Part shown: positions 42,253 to 58,560 of the stretch, piece by piece | Layout: every line of letters begins with the position of its first letter | Numbering within the stretch: the first letter of the stretch is position 1 | DNA from: Candidatus Macondimonas diazotrophica | GTDB lineage: Bacteria; Pseudomonadota; Gammaproteobacteria; UBA5335 | DNA length: 64,000 nucleotides | NCBI RefSeq assembly: GCF_004684205.1 | Contig: NZ_SRIO01000009.1 | Span: 48,569 to 112,568, forward strand | Direction of reading: 5' to 3' | The notes under the pieces: generated by a model | What the model was told of the DNA's origin: nothing | The model's database searches: none | The model's input: only the letters and a program-made list of their open reading frames with translations | Position numbers and translations under genes: made by a program

Positions 42253-43212
42253 ATGTCGGATGCTTTCGATCTGCCCCTGCCGCCCCTGAGCGATGACCGT
42301 CCGATCACGCGTCTGCATCAGGCCATCGATCAGGTGTCCGAGATCATCCTCGGCAAGACACACCAGATTCGCCAGGCCGTCGCCTGCCTGCTGGCCGAGG
42401 GTCACTTGCTGCTTGAAGATGTTCCGGGGGTCGGCAAGACCACCCTCGCGCACGGCCTCGCCCAAAGCCTGGGGCTGGAATTTCAGCGGGTTCAGTTCAC
42501 CAGCGACCTGTTGCCCGCCGACATCACCGGTGCCTCGATCTATGAACGGAACAGCGGCCGCTTCACGTTCCATGCCGGCCCGATTTTTACCCAGTTGCTG
42601 CTGGCCGATGAGATCAATCGCGCCACGCCTCGCACGCAAAGCGCTCTGCTCGAAGCGATGGCGGAACGACAGGTGACCGTAGACGGCGCCACCCACCGGC
42701 TTCCGCAACCGTTCTTCGTCATTGCCACGCAAAACCCGGCTCGCCACGCGGGCACATTCCCGCTGCCCGAATCCCAACTCGACCGGTTCCTGCTCCGCAT
42801 CAGTCTGGGCTATCCGGAACCCGAGGCCGAGCGCCGGTTGTTGCGAATCGGGGAACGTCGCAGTGCACTGGCCGAGCTCACCAATCGGCTCGGGGCGGTC
42901 GATCTCCTGGATCTGCAGCGCCAGGTTCGCCAGGTACATCTGGCCGAACCGATCGTCTCCTATGTGCTGGCACTGCTCGGTCATACCCGCCGCAGCGGCT
43001 GGTTTCGCGAGGGGCTCTCGCCCCGCGCCGGCCTCGGTCTGATCCGCGTGGCACAGGCATGGGCACTCCTGGCAGGACGTGACCACGTCCTGCCCGAGGA
43101 TGTTCAGGCCTTGTTCGAATCGCTGGCCGGTCATCGGCTGCAGCCACAGGACGGCCAGGGACAGGTTCCGGCCGATGCGCGCCAGGTATTGGCCGCCGTC
43201 GACGTGCCGTGA
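42253..43212 (+). CDS. MoxR family AAA+ ATPase
   Basis: A 319-residue AAA+ ATPase: Walker A GVGKTT (59-64), Walker B region LLLADEINRATPRTQSALLEAM, sensor FFVIATQNPARHAGTFPLPESQLDRF. MoxR proteins act as chaperone-like ATPases for maturation of metalloenzymes or envelope complexes. First of a three-gene set with DUF58 and a transglutaminase, separated by 3 bp and then an ATGA overlap. Confidence 0.95.
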   Translation: MSDAFDLPLPPLSDDRPITRLHQAIDQVSEIILGKTHQIRQAVACLLAEGHLLLEDVPGVGKTTLAHGLAQSLGLEFQRVQFTSDLLPADITGASIYERNSGRFTFHAGPIFTQLLLADEINRATPRTQSALLEAMAERQVTVDGATHRLPQPFFVIATQNPARHAGTFPLPESQLDRFLLRISLGYPEPEAERRLLRIGERRSALAELTNRLGAVDLLDLQRQVRQVHLAEPIVSYVLALLGHTRRSGWFREGLSPRAGLGLIRVAQAWALLAGRDHVLPEDVQALFESLAGHRLQPQDGQGQVPADARQVLAAVDVP

Positions 43213-43215
43213 ATC

Positions 43216-44199
43216 ATGCGTACAGCGGCGCTGAATCACCCGTGGGTCTTGCGCTGGATGAACCGGCGCCACCCGGCCGTCGCCGGACCCATCCAGCTCA
43301 GCCGGAACCGCATCTACATCCTCCCCACGCGGCAGGGTTGGGGGTATGTGCTGCTGCTGACGCTCATGCTGCTGGCGGCCCTGAACTACGGCAACAGCCT
43401 GCTGTTCATCCTATGCTTCTGGATGGGCGGCGTCGGCTTTCTTGCCATGCATCATACCCACCGCAACCTGCTGGGACTGGAGATCACCGGGCAGGCAGCG
43501 GCTCCGGTTTTCGCTGGGGCCACAGCCCGATTCCCGTTGCGATTCACCCATCCTGATGCAGCGCCACGCTACGGCCTGTGTCTGCAGCTGAACACCCAGG
43601 TGTTGAAGCTGCCCACCCTGCCGGCCGGCATCGAAACCCCGTATGCGCTGCCGTTGGATGCGCCGCACCGCGGCCTGTTGGCCGTACCGAGGCTGGGGCT
43701 GTCGACGACCTATCCGCTGGGGCTTTTCGAGGCCTGGACCTGGATTCATCCCGCACTGGAAACCGTGGTTTATCCCGCGCCCGCCGAACATGCGCCCATG
43801 GCGCTGAGCGATTTGGCCCAGGGCGTCGGGATGGTGACGGCTGCCGACGGCGAAGGGTTCGAAGACTACCGTGGCTTACGCGACTACCGTCCCGGCGACG
43901 GGCTGCGTCATATCGCCTGGTGGTCACTGGCCCGTGAGCGTGGGCTGCTCACCAAGCAGTTCGATACGACCCATCCATCCCGATGGCAGCTGAATTGGGC
44001 GCAGTTCGCGGCGGAAAGTGACCAAGAGCGCATCCTCGCGCTGCTGTGCCGCCAGGTTCTGAACGCGCATGCACTCGGAGCACCCTTTTCCCTCGAGCTG
44101 CCGGATGGCCATCTGACGCAGGACCACGGGGAACACCATCGCGACGAGGCGTTGCGCCGGCTCGCGCTGTTTGGTCTGCCGCCGCGAGCCGGTGCATGA
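43216..44199 (+). CDS. DUF58 domain protein
   Basis: A 327-residue protein with two adjacent N-terminal membrane helices (~40-75) and a cytoplasmic or periplasmic DUF58 region with GEGFEDYRGLRDYRPGDGLR and HIAWWSLARERGLLTKQFD, diagnostic of the family. It normally works with a MoxR ATPase; here it is flanked by MoxR and a transglutaminase. No von Willebrand-type BatA/B partners follow. Confidence 0.92.
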   Translation: MRTAALNHPWVLRWMNRRHPAVAGPIQLSRNRIYILPTRQGWGYVLLLTLMLLAALNYGNSLLFILCFWMGGVGFLAMHHTHRNLLGLEITGQAAAPVFAGATARFPLRFTHPDAAPRYGLCLQLNTQVLKLPTLPAGIETPYALPLDAPHRGLLAVPRLGLSTTYPLGLFEAWTWIHPALETVVYPAPAEHAPMALSDLAQGVGMVTAADGEGFEDYRGLRDYRPGDGLRHIAWWSLARERGLLTKQFDTTHPSRWQLNWAQFAAESDQERILALLCRQVLNAHALGAPFSLELPDGHLTQDHGEHHRDEALRRLALFGLPPRAGA

Positions 44200-46187
44200 A
44201 CACGCGCGTGCCGGATCGCGCCACCCGCTTGCTGCTGGTCTGCGTGACGATCGCCTATCTGCCCCACGCGCCGCACTTGCCCGTTTGGGTCGGCGGTATG
44301 CTAGCCGCCAGCGGTGCGACGCTGCTGGCCTCGGCTGTCGGCTGGATCCGGGTCCCCGGCCGCTGGACGAGATTGGGCCTGGCCGCGCTCGGCCTGATGG
44401 CGGTCGCCATGCAGTATGGCCGCCTCAACGGTGCCGATTCCGGCAGCGCACTGCTGGCCCTGATGCTGGGCCTCAAACTGCTCGAAACCCGCACCGCCCG
44501 TGACCGTATCCTGGTGATCTTCCTGTGCTTCTTTCTGCTGGGCAGCGCCTTTCTCCACGACCAGTCGCTGCCCGGCGGCGCACTCGCTTTACTGGGTTTG
44601 CTGCCGCTCACCACCGCCTGGATCCTGTTGCAGGAGACAGCGGGACCCCCGCCGCGGGCAGCCGTGCGCACGGCCAGCCTGCTGCTGTTGCAGGCGCTAC
44701 CCCTGATGCTGGTTCTGTTCATCCTCTTTCCACGACTGTCCGGCCCGTTATGGAGCATCCCGCAGACTCCGGGCACTGCGCAGACCGGTTTGAGCGACCA
44801 CATGTCGCCCGGCTCGATAACCGCCTTGGGGCGCTCTGACGCGGTCGCCTTTCGCGCCCGCTTCTTCGGCGCCGTCCCGGCGAATGCATCACGCTACTGG
44901 CGCGCCTTGGTGCTGTGGGATTACGACGGCCAAAGCTGGCGCACCGAGCCGTCCGCCGAAACCGGTTTGACGTCACTGGTTCCGCTTGGCGCGCCGCTGG
45001 CGTATGAAATCACGCTGGAACCCCATGGCCAGCCTTGGCTGCCACTGCTCGACATGCCCATTCGCATCGACCAGATCGCGGCCCGGATGGCTGGACGCGA
45101 AGCCGTCAGCCCGAAGCCCGTGGACGAACGCCTGCGCTATGAAGCCAGCGCCTATCTGAACTATCGGCTGGGCCTCGATCTCAGCAATGCGCAAATGGGT
45201 CGTGCCCTCGCCGTGCCTAGGACGGGCAACCCCCGGAGCCATGCCTTGGCGCAACGCTGGCGAACCACCTATGCCGAACCGGCAGAACGCGTCGGCGCCG
45301 CGCTCCGCCTGTTTCGCCAGGCACCGTTCTACTACACCTTGCAACCTCCCCCGCTCGGTGAGGATGGCATCGACGGCTTCCTGTTCAATACCCGGCGTGG
45401 ATTCTGCGAACACTACGCCGGGGCCTTCGTATTCCTGATGCGAGCGGCGGGCGTTCCGGCGCGGGTGGTGACCGGCTACCAGGGCGGTGAAGCCAACCCC
45501 TTGGGCGATTACCTGATCATCCGCCAGTCCGATGCCCACGCTTGGGCCGAGGTCTGGCTGGCCGGTCACGGCTGGGTCCGTGTTGACCCGACGGCGGCCG
45601 TTGCACCCGAGCGGATCGAGGATGGGGCGGCCGCCGCCCTGGCCGGCGAGTGGTCGGTGACGACACGCTTTCTGCGCGGCAGTCTGACGATGCAGCGCAT
45701 GCGTCTAGGATGGGATGCCGTCAACTATCGCTGGAATGACTGGGTGCTCGGCTATGGTCCCGACAAGCAGCGCCGCACCTTGACCCGGCTGGGCTTCGAG
45801 TCCGTCGATACAGGCCCGCTGCTGCTGTGGATGACGCTGATTTTCGGCGTCATGGGTGCGCTGCTGGGACTGTGGGTAAACCGGCATCGGCCGCGGCACG
45901 ACCCGGACCCGGTGACGGCCGGTTTTGCGCGGATCGCCAAGCGACTGACGGGCGCCGGCTATCCACCCCGGCCGGGCGAAGGACCTCGGGATTACCTCGT
46001 CCGATGCGCGACCGCCGAACCGGCCTGGCGCGACGATCTCCAGACGCTCGCGGAATCCTATCTGGCCCTTCGCTACGGGCTCACGCCTTCAGCAGCGATG
46101 CAGAAGCGATTCCGGCGGGCCGCCCGTCGCTTTCATCCAAGATGGCGACGATTCACCAGCAGGACGAGGAAGGCCATCACCCCTTGA
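44196..46187 (+). CDS. TgpA-like transglutaminase membrane protein
   Basis: A 663-residue protein: about six N-terminal membrane helices (residues ~8-185), a periplasmic transglutaminase core, one late helix (~545-565) and a cytoplasmic DUF4129-like tail. The catalytic triad is visible as C404 (RRGFCEHYAGAFV), H448 (SDAHAWAEVWL) and D464 (WVRVDPTAAV). It resembles TgpA of Pseudomonas aeruginosa, essential there, which forms the same MoxR-DUF58-TgpA set. The ATG overlaps the DUF58 stop. Confidence 0.93.
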   Translation: MNTRVPDRATRLLLVCVTIAYLPHAPHLPVWVGGMLAASGATLLASAVGWIRVPGRWTRLGLAALGLMAVAMQYGRLNGADSGSALLALMLGLKLLETRTARDRILVIFLCFFLLGSAFLHDQSLPGGALALLGLLPLTTAWILLQETAGPPPRAAVRTASLLLLQALPLMLVLFILFPRLSGPLWSIPQTPGTAQTGLSDHMSPGSITALGRSDAVAFRARFFGAVPANASRYWRALVLWDYDGQSWRTEPSAETGLTSLVPLGAPLAYEITLEPHGQPWLPLLDMPIRIDQIAARMAGREAVSPKPVDERLRYEASAYLNYRLGLDLSNAQMGRALAVPRTGNPRSHALAQRWRTTYAEPAERVGAALRLFRQAPFYYTLQPPPLGEDGIDGFLFNTRRGFCEHYAGAFVFLMRAAGVPARVVTGYQGGEANPLGDYLIIRQSDAHAWAEVWLAGHGWVRVDPTAAVAPERIEDGAAAALAGEWSVTTRFLRGSLTMQRMRLGWDAVNYRWNDWVLGYGPDKQRRTLTRLGFESVDTGPLLLWMTLIFGVMGALLGLWVNRHRPRHDPDPVTAGFARIAKRLTGAGYPPRPGEGPRDYLVRCATAEPAWRDDLQTLAESYLALRYGLTPSAAMQKRFRRAARRFHPRWRRFTSRTRKAITP

Positions 46188-46198
46188 ATCGGCGATCC

Positions 46199-46633
46199 TC
46201 AGCGACGACGTCGTGGCGCAAACAGCACTGTGAGCACCATCAGACTGATCCCCGCATAGAGCAGCTGACTCGCGCCATGGGCGATCAGAAAACCGTCCCG
46301 GTAATCGGGCCCCAGGGATTTGAGGTGCGCCATCGCCGGTTGGAGTGCAACCACCTGGGCCGCAACGGCCACACTCGTGGCGAGCAACAGATGCCGTTTC
46401 CAGCGAGGCACATCGCGCATCACCCACCAAGCCCCCAGCAGGACCGGTACCCCCGTCAGCATGACGATGCGAAACAGCTCGCCGGCCAGCGCACCGGCCA
46501 GACCCGGATTTCCCAGGCGTGCAAACAGCAGCGGCGCGACACCGTAGCCGATGACCAGCTGCATGCCCAGCCACAGGGCGAGCAGTCGCGGCACCAACTG
46601 CGCCTGCCACACCGAGCGGCCACCAGTGGTCAC
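46199..46633 (-). CDS. DUF4149 family membrane protein
   Basis: A 144-residue membrane protein with four hydrophobic segments. [24 protein letters not shown] at the N-terminus and [17 protein letters not shown] at the end match DUF4149. It overlaps the greA stop by 4 bp, and this gene following greA is a conserved gammaproteobacterial arrangement. Function unknown. Confidence 0.9.
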   Translation of the reverse strand: MTTGGRSVWQAQLVPRLLALWLGMQLVIGYGVAPLLFARLGNPGLAGALAGELFRIVMLTGVPVLLGAWWVMRDVPRWKRHLLLATSVAVAAQVVALQPAMAHLKSLGPDYRDGFLIAHGASQLLYAGISLMVLTVLFAPRRRR

Positions 46634-47102
46634 AGATACTGAACCTTGATGATCTCTAGGCTGCGGGTGCCGGAGGGAATTTCCACCGCCGCAACGTCCC
46701 CCTCCGACTTGCCCACCAACGCGCGGGCGATGGGGGAGTTGATCGACAGCAGACCGGATTTGATATCGGCTTCATCTTCACCGACGATCCGGTAGGTCAA
46801 TTCCTCGCCGCTTTCCTCGTCCACCAGCTCAACCGTCGCACCGAACACCACCCGGCCGGAGGGTGCCAGCGTGCGCACATCGATCACCTGGGCATTGGAA
46901 AGCTTGCCTTCGATTTCGGCGATGCGCCCCTCGATGAACCCCTGCTGCTCGCGGGCGGCATGGTATTCGGCGTTTTCCTTGAGATCGCCGTGAGCCCGCG
47001 CCTCGGCAATGGCCGCGATCACCCGGGGACGCTCCTCGTTCTTCAGCCGGGTCAGTTCCTCGCGCAGCAGCTCAGCGCCGCGCAACGTAATGGGTACGCG
47101 CT

Positions 47103-47106
<4 letters not shown>
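46630..47106 (-). CDS. greA: Transcription elongation factor GreA
   Basis: GreA stimulates cleavage of backtracked RNA in stalled RNA polymerase. The 158-residue product has an N-terminal coiled coil with [20 protein letters not shown] (acidic D and E at the tip) and a C-terminal FKBP-like domain ([20 protein letters not shown]). The start at 47106 overlaps the carB stop; an upstream in-frame ATG lies within carB. carA-carB-greA is conserved in many gammaproteobacteria. Confidence 0.96.
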
Positions 47107-50330
<3,224 letters not shown>

Positions 50331-50372
50331 GGGGAAACCTGTACGTCAATCGAAAGGGGGAGCAAAAGCGCT

Positions 50373-51518
50373 TCAGACAGCTCGCTGGCGCTCCATCATT
50401 TCGGTAAAGCGGGCAAAGAGCGGGCGGACGTCATGCGGCCCGGGACTGGCTTCCGGGTGACCCTGGAATCCGAATGCCGGCCGATCGGTGCGCATCACGC
50501 CTTGCAAGGTTCCATCGAACAGGGATCGGTGTGTCGCCCGCAGATGAGCGGGCAGACTGCTCTCGTCCAGTGCAAACCCGTGATTCTGGCTCGTGATGAG
50601 CACCCGGCCCGCGTCCAGATCCATCACCGGATGGTTGGCACCATGATGACCGAACTTCATCTTGACCGTGCGTGCACCGCTGGCCAGTCCCAGCAGCTGA
50701 TGCCCCAGGCAGATTCCGAACAGGGGCACTTGGCGCTCGAGCAAGGTTTGGATCGCCGAGATGGCATAACTGCAGGGTTCCGGATCACCGGGACCGTTGG
50801 ACAGAAACACGCCGTCGGGCGCCATGGCCAGCACATCCGCCGCCGGCGTGGTCGCCGGAACCACCGTAACCCGGCAGCCCTCGTCCACCAGCAGACGCAG
50901 AATGTTGCGCTTGATCCCGAAGTCGTAAGCCACCACATGGAAGCGGCCGGATACCGGGTCGCGGGGTTCCGGATCGAGCGACAGCGTCGGCTCTTCCCAA
51001 ACGAAAGCCGATGGCGTGCTGACTTCCCGGGCAAGGTCGAGACCGAGCAGCCCGGGAAAGGCGCGGGCTGCGGCCAGACCCGCCTCACGCGCGTGATCGG
51101 CGCGGCTTGATTCTCCGGCGACGATGGCTCCGCGCAGCGCGCCCTTCTGACGCAGCAGGCGGGTGAGGCGGCGAGTATCGATCTCCGCAATGGCGACGAC
51201 GTTCTGTGCAGCCAGATAGTCCGAAATGCTCTGCTCGGCGCGCCAGTTGCTCACGATCTGCGAAGCATCGCGAATGACGAGCCCCGCCACCTTGATCCCG
51301 TCGGATTCGGCATCGGCTGCATTGACCCCGACATTGCCGATGTGCGGATAAGTCAGCGTGACGATCTGGCGATGATAGGAGGCGTCGGTCAGTACCTCCT
51401 GATAGCCGGTCATGGCCGTGTTGAAAACGACCTCGCCGGCGCTGATCCCGGCGGCTCCCAAGGAGCGGCCGGAAAACACGCTGCCATCTTCAAGAACGAG
51501 CAGGGCGGATACGGACAA
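50373..51518 (-). CDS. carA: Carbamoyl-phosphate synthase small subunit (glutaminase)
   Basis: CarA hydrolyses glutamine to feed ammonia to CarB. The 381-residue product ends in a class I glutamine amidotransferase domain: catalytic Cys in [15 protein letters not shown], His in [14 protein letters not shown] with following Glu. The start is a TTG at 51516-51518: GGAGG lies seven bases upstream and the encoded [16 protein letters not shown] is the family N-terminus. No ATG before it fits. Confidence 0.95.
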   Translation of the reverse strand: MSVSALLVLEDGSVFSGRSLGAAGISAGEVVFNTAMTGYQEVLTDASYHRQIVTLTYPHIGNVGVNAADAESDGIKVAGLVIRDASQIVSNWRAEQSISDYLAAQNVVAIAEIDTRRLTRLLRQKGALRGAIVAGESSRADHAREAGLAAARAFPGLLGLDLAREVSTPSAFVWEEPTLSLDPEPRDPVSGRFHVVAYDFGIKRNILRLLVDEGCRVTVVPATTPAADVLAMAPDGVFLSNGPGDPEPCSYAISAIQTLLERQVPLFGICLGHQLLGLASGARTVKMKFGHHGANHPVMDLDAGRVLITSQNHGFALDESSLPAHLRATHRSLFDGTLQGVMRTDRPAFGFQGHPEASPGPHDVRPLFARFTEMMERQRAV

Positions 51519-51739
51519 GTGGCCACCTCCGGTACAGGCGTGCGAAAACGGAACGGGAATTTTCGTCCCGCCCGCGACGTGGGTTAAATTCTGAAACTTC
51601 AATCATGACCCCGGCCGGAGCGCGGAGGCCGTAACCCATTTCCGCGCCGGGCTTGTCGTGTCGCATGGCGACAGGGCCCGATCAGTCGGGCGCGCATAAT
51701 TTTAGAAAGTTCGGCTCCGGATGTCCATGCAGACCCGGC

Positions 51740-53709
<1,970 letters not shown>

Positions 53710-53820
53710 GCTGTCCTTCATCCATCCGTCGACCTGGCGTGCCGCATGTCCCGGTCACGCCTACACACGGCCGCGCACACCGGTGACCTGAGCACCGGCG
53801 TGCATGGCCATCACATGCGA

Positions 53821-55740
<1,920 letters not shown>

Positions 55741-55824
55741 GGCTGCATCCACTCCCAAAAAAAACGTAAAAATTCAGGTTTCGTCCAACATGGGGACGGC
55801 GAAAACGGCTTTCAAGGCCCCGGC

Positions 55825-56370
55825 TCAACCCGCCGGCGCGCGGGCCACCACGACCATGGCCGGACGGACCAGCCGATCATTCAAGGCATACCCTTTCTGC
55901 ATCACCTGCAAAACCGTGTTTTCCGACGCCTCGGTCGATTCCTGCATGGACACTGCGGCATGCCACTGGGGGTCGAACGGCTCGCCCTGAGGGGCGATTT
56001 CGCGCACGCCGGCCTTCTCCAGGGCAGCGCCCAGCATCTTCAGGGTCAGCGTCATTCCTTCGCGCAAGGCGCCTACATCGCCCTGGTTCTGCTCCGACGC
56101 CGTCAGGCCCAGTTCCAGACTGTCCTTAACCGGCAGCAGATCGTTGACAAACCGCTCCAAGGCAAATTTGTGGGCGTTTTCCAGTTCGCGCACCATGCGG
56201 CGTTGCTGGTTTTCCAGATCTGCGCGGGCACGCAGGTACAGATCCCAGTTTTCGCTGGCCTTGCGCTCAGCCTGCGCGAGCCGCTCCCCGAGATCGTCGC
56301 CGGTCGCCGCGTCGTTCGGCACGTCGCCGTCCTGCGAGACCGCGTCGTCGTTCATATCGGATGGGTTCAT
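55825..56370 (-). CDS. grpE: Nucleotide exchange factor GrpE
   Basis: GrpE releases ADP from DnaK. The 181-residue product has a long N-terminal coiled coil (RLAQAERKASENWDLYLRAR, ADLENQQRRMVREL) and the beta-domain with GVREIAPQGEPFDPQWHAAV and VMQKGYALNDRLVRPAMVVV. Start at 56370 is chosen for its GGAG eight bases upstream; the ATG four codons earlier has no such signal. Follows hrcA. Confidence 0.96.
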   Translation of the reverse strand: MNPSDMNDDAVSQDGDVPNDAATGDDLGERLAQAERKASENWDLYLRARADLENQQRRMVRELENAHKFALERFVNDLLPVKDSLELGLTASEQNQGDVGALREGMTLTLKMLGAALEKAGVREIAPQGEPFDPQWHAAVSMQESTEASENTVLQVMQKGYALNDRLVRPAMVVVARAPAG

Positions 56371-56455
56371 AGGCCGCTCCATTACCGGATTCGATGAAAC
56401 AAAAAAATCCGCCCGCCGAACTGCTACAGTCCGGGAAGCGGAGTCATGATGGGGA

Positions 56456-57508
56456 TCAGCTGCCCAAATTCAAGGCCGTGCCGAGCAGCCGAGCCGTAAT
56501 ATCGACGATCGGGATCACCCGCTGGTAAGCCATGCGCGTCGGGCCAATCACGGCCAGTACGCCGACCACCTGACCATTGACCTGATAGGGTGCGCTCACC
56601 ACGCTGCAATTGTCGAGCACGTGATAGCCGGACTCCTCGCCGATGAAAATCTGCGCGCTCTGTGCTTCCAGCGCCTGATCCAGCAAATGCAGCATCTCGC
56701 GCTTGGTGGTGAAGGCATCGAACAAGGCGCGCAGCTTCTCGATGTCGGAAAGCTCCTTGAAATCCATGAGGTTCGACTGCCCGGCAATGACGTAATCCGC
56801 CTCTTCGGGCGTGTCCAACACCGCACTGGCCAGCTCCACGGCCGTGCGCATGAGCGTATCCATGTCCGCACGTGTGCGTCGCATCTCCTCGACCAGGGAC
56901 TCGCGAACCTGCTGCACACCCTTGCCGGTGAACAGGCTGTTGAGATAGTTCGAGGCCTGTTGCAATTCGGCCGCGCTGAAGGATCGCTCCACCTGGAGGA
57001 TGCGGTTCTGCACCTCTTGCCCTTCGAACACCAGCACGGCGAGCACCCGCTGATCGGACAGTGGCAGAAATTCGATGTGACGCAAGCCCAGCTGTTCGCG
57101 GCGCGGCAGTGTCACCACACCGGCCATGTGCGTGATGCCGGAGAGCAGACGGGAGGCCGTATCGAGCACCTGCTGGCGCGTCACCGACTCACCGCCGGAC
57201 AGCTCACGCTCCAGCAGCTGCAACTGGGCGAGCTCGAGCGGCTGAACCGTCAGCAGACTGTCGACAAACACGCGATATCCGCGCACGGTCGGGACGCGAC
57301 CCGCGGAGGTATGCGGCGACTGCAAAAAGCCCTGCTCTTCCAGATCGAGCAAGGCATTGCGAATCGACGCCGGACTCAGATCGAGTCCGCTCTCGCGCGC
57401 GACCGTGCGCGATCCGACCGGCTCACCGTCACGGATGAACCGGTCGATGAGCGTCTTGAGCACGACTTGGGCGCGTTCGCTCAATGCATGTGGTGTTGTC
57501 GTGGACAT
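56456..57508 (-). CDS. hrcA: Heat-inducible transcription repressor HrcA
   Basis: HrcA binds CIRCE and represses chaperone genes, with GroEL helping it fold. The 350-residue product has the N-terminal winged helix (LIDRFIRDGEPVGSRTVARE, GLDLSPASIRNALLDLEEQG, SPHTSAGRVPTVRGYR), diagnostic of HrcA, followed by a GAF-like region. The start must lie downstream of the CIRCE at 57544-57570; two adjacent ATGs (57511, 57508) follow GAGG. First gene of hrcA-grpE-dnaK-dnaJ, so it represses itself and groESL. Confidence 0.96.
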   Translation of the reverse strand: MSTTTPHALSERAQVVLKTLIDRFIRDGEPVGSRTVARESGLDLSPASIRNALLDLEEQGFLQSPHTSAGRVPTVRGYRVFVDSLLTVQPLELAQLQLLERELSGGESVTRQQVLDTASRLLSGITHMAGVVTLPRREQLGLRHIEFLPLSDQRVLAVLVFEGQEVQNRILQVERSFSAAELQQASNYLNSLFTGKGVQQVRESLVEEMRRTRADMDTLMRTAVELASAVLDTPEEADYVIAGQSNLMDFKELSDIEKLRALFDAFTTKREMLHLLDQALEAQSAQIFIGEESGYHVLDNCSVVSAPYQVNGQVVGVLAVIGPTRMAYQRVIPIVDITARLLGTALNLGS

Positions 57509-57543
57509 CATCCTCACCCAGAATGGCCCTGTCCGCCACAGGC

Positions 57544-57570
57544 CTGGCACTCTCCAGGCCAGAGTGCCAA
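57544..57570 (-). promoter_or_regulatory. CIRCE operator of the hrcA operon
   Basis: The plus strand reads CTGGCACTC, nine bases, GAGTGCCAA. Against TTAGCACTC-N9-GAGTGCTAA it has two mismatches in the left and one in the right arm. It lies just downstream of the hrcA promoter and between hrcA and the divergent nadK. Confidence 0.88.
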
Positions 57571-57575
57571 AAAGG

Positions 57576-57605
57576 ACGATACCAACGGTCAACGAGCAGT
57601 GTCAA
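57576..57605 (-). promoter_or_regulatory. Sigma70 promoter of the hrcA operon
   Basis: TTGACA and TATCGT on the minus strand are 18 bases apart and immediately precede CIRCE, the same layout as at groESL. Confidence 0.65.
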
Positions 57606-57648
57606 CGACTTGTCATGTCGTCCACCTGCCACGGAAAAAGAGCGTCGC

Positions 57649-58548
57649 ATGTCCAATTCGCCATCTCCGCCGCGATTTTCGACCATCGGCCTGATCGGGA
57701 ATGCCGCCAATGCGCAGCTCACCGCCACGCTGGCGCCGCTGGTTGCATACCTGGACCGGCGTGGCCGCCGCATCCTGCTCGACGAGCGCTGCGAAGCGGC
57801 CAATCCCGATCCCAAGATTCCACTCATGGCGCGCAGCGAGCTGGCCCGTCAGGCCGAACTCATCATCGTCATCGGGGGTGATGGTACCTTTCTGGACGCG
57901 GCGCGCGCGGTCGGTCCCCAGCAGGTGCCCCTGGTGGGCATCAATCTCGGTCGCCTGGGGTTCATGGTGGACATCCCACCAGCCCAGCTGGAACTGGCGC
58001 TGGATGCCATTCTGGCCGGTGACTACCAGACCGATCAGCGCTTTCTGCTCGAAGGTTCGGCCCTGCGCGGCAAGACGGTGTTGCATCGGGACACGGCGCT
58101 CAACGATGTGGTCATCAACAAACATCATGTCGCGCGCCTGATCGACTTCGACACCTACATCGACGGCCACTACGTCAACAATCACCGCGCCGACGGCCTC
58201 ATCGTCGCCACACCGACCGGATCGACCGCCTACGCCCTCTCCGGCGGTGGGCCGGTCATGCACCCGCAGCTCCATGCCATCGTCCTGGTGCCGATCTGCC
58301 CGCACGCCCTGGCGGACCGCCCGCTGGTGGTCGGCGACTCCGCCCAGATCGAGATCCGGATCGCTGCGCGCAATACCAATCCGGTGCAGGTAACCTGGGA
58401 CGGTCAGAATAGCGTCGAGCTCCGCAATGGGGACACGGTGCGGATCCGCCGCAGCGACTTTGTACTCACGTTGATCCACCCCACCAATCATGACTATTTC
58501 CGGATCCTGCGCAGCAAACTACGCTGGGGCAGCCAACCGATCCCATGA
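57649..58548 (+). CDS. nadK: NAD kinase
   Basis: NadK phosphorylates NAD+ to NADP+ using ATP or polyphosphate. The 299-residue product has IIVIGGDGTFLDAAR (GGDGT motif), the NE/D-type segment NNHRADGLIVATPTGSTAYA and GGGPVMHPQL. The ATG at 57649 is chosen because the frame upstream passes through the hrcA regulatory region. Divergent from hrcA and followed by recN, the usual gammaproteobacterial order. Confidence 0.96.
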   Translation: MSNSPSPPRFSTIGLIGNAANAQLTATLAPLVAYLDRRGRRILLDERCEAANPDPKIPLMARSELARQAELIIVIGGDGTFLDAARAVGPQQVPLVGINLGRLGFMVDIPPAQLELALDAILAGDYQTDQRFLLEGSALRGKTVLHRDTALNDVVINKHHVARLIDFDTYIDGHYVNNHRADGLIVATPTGSTAYALSGGGPVMHPQLHAIVLVPICPHALADRPLVVGDSAQIEIRIAARNTNPVQVTWDGQNSVELRNGDTVRIRRSDFVLTLIHPTNHDYFRILRSKLRWGSQPIP

Positions 58549-58560
58549 GGCCCCTGCGCC

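Noticed and set aside
42253..46187. MoxR-DUF58-transglutaminase set as a novel system
   Set aside because: It is a known conserved gammaproteobacterial cassette with intact motifs.
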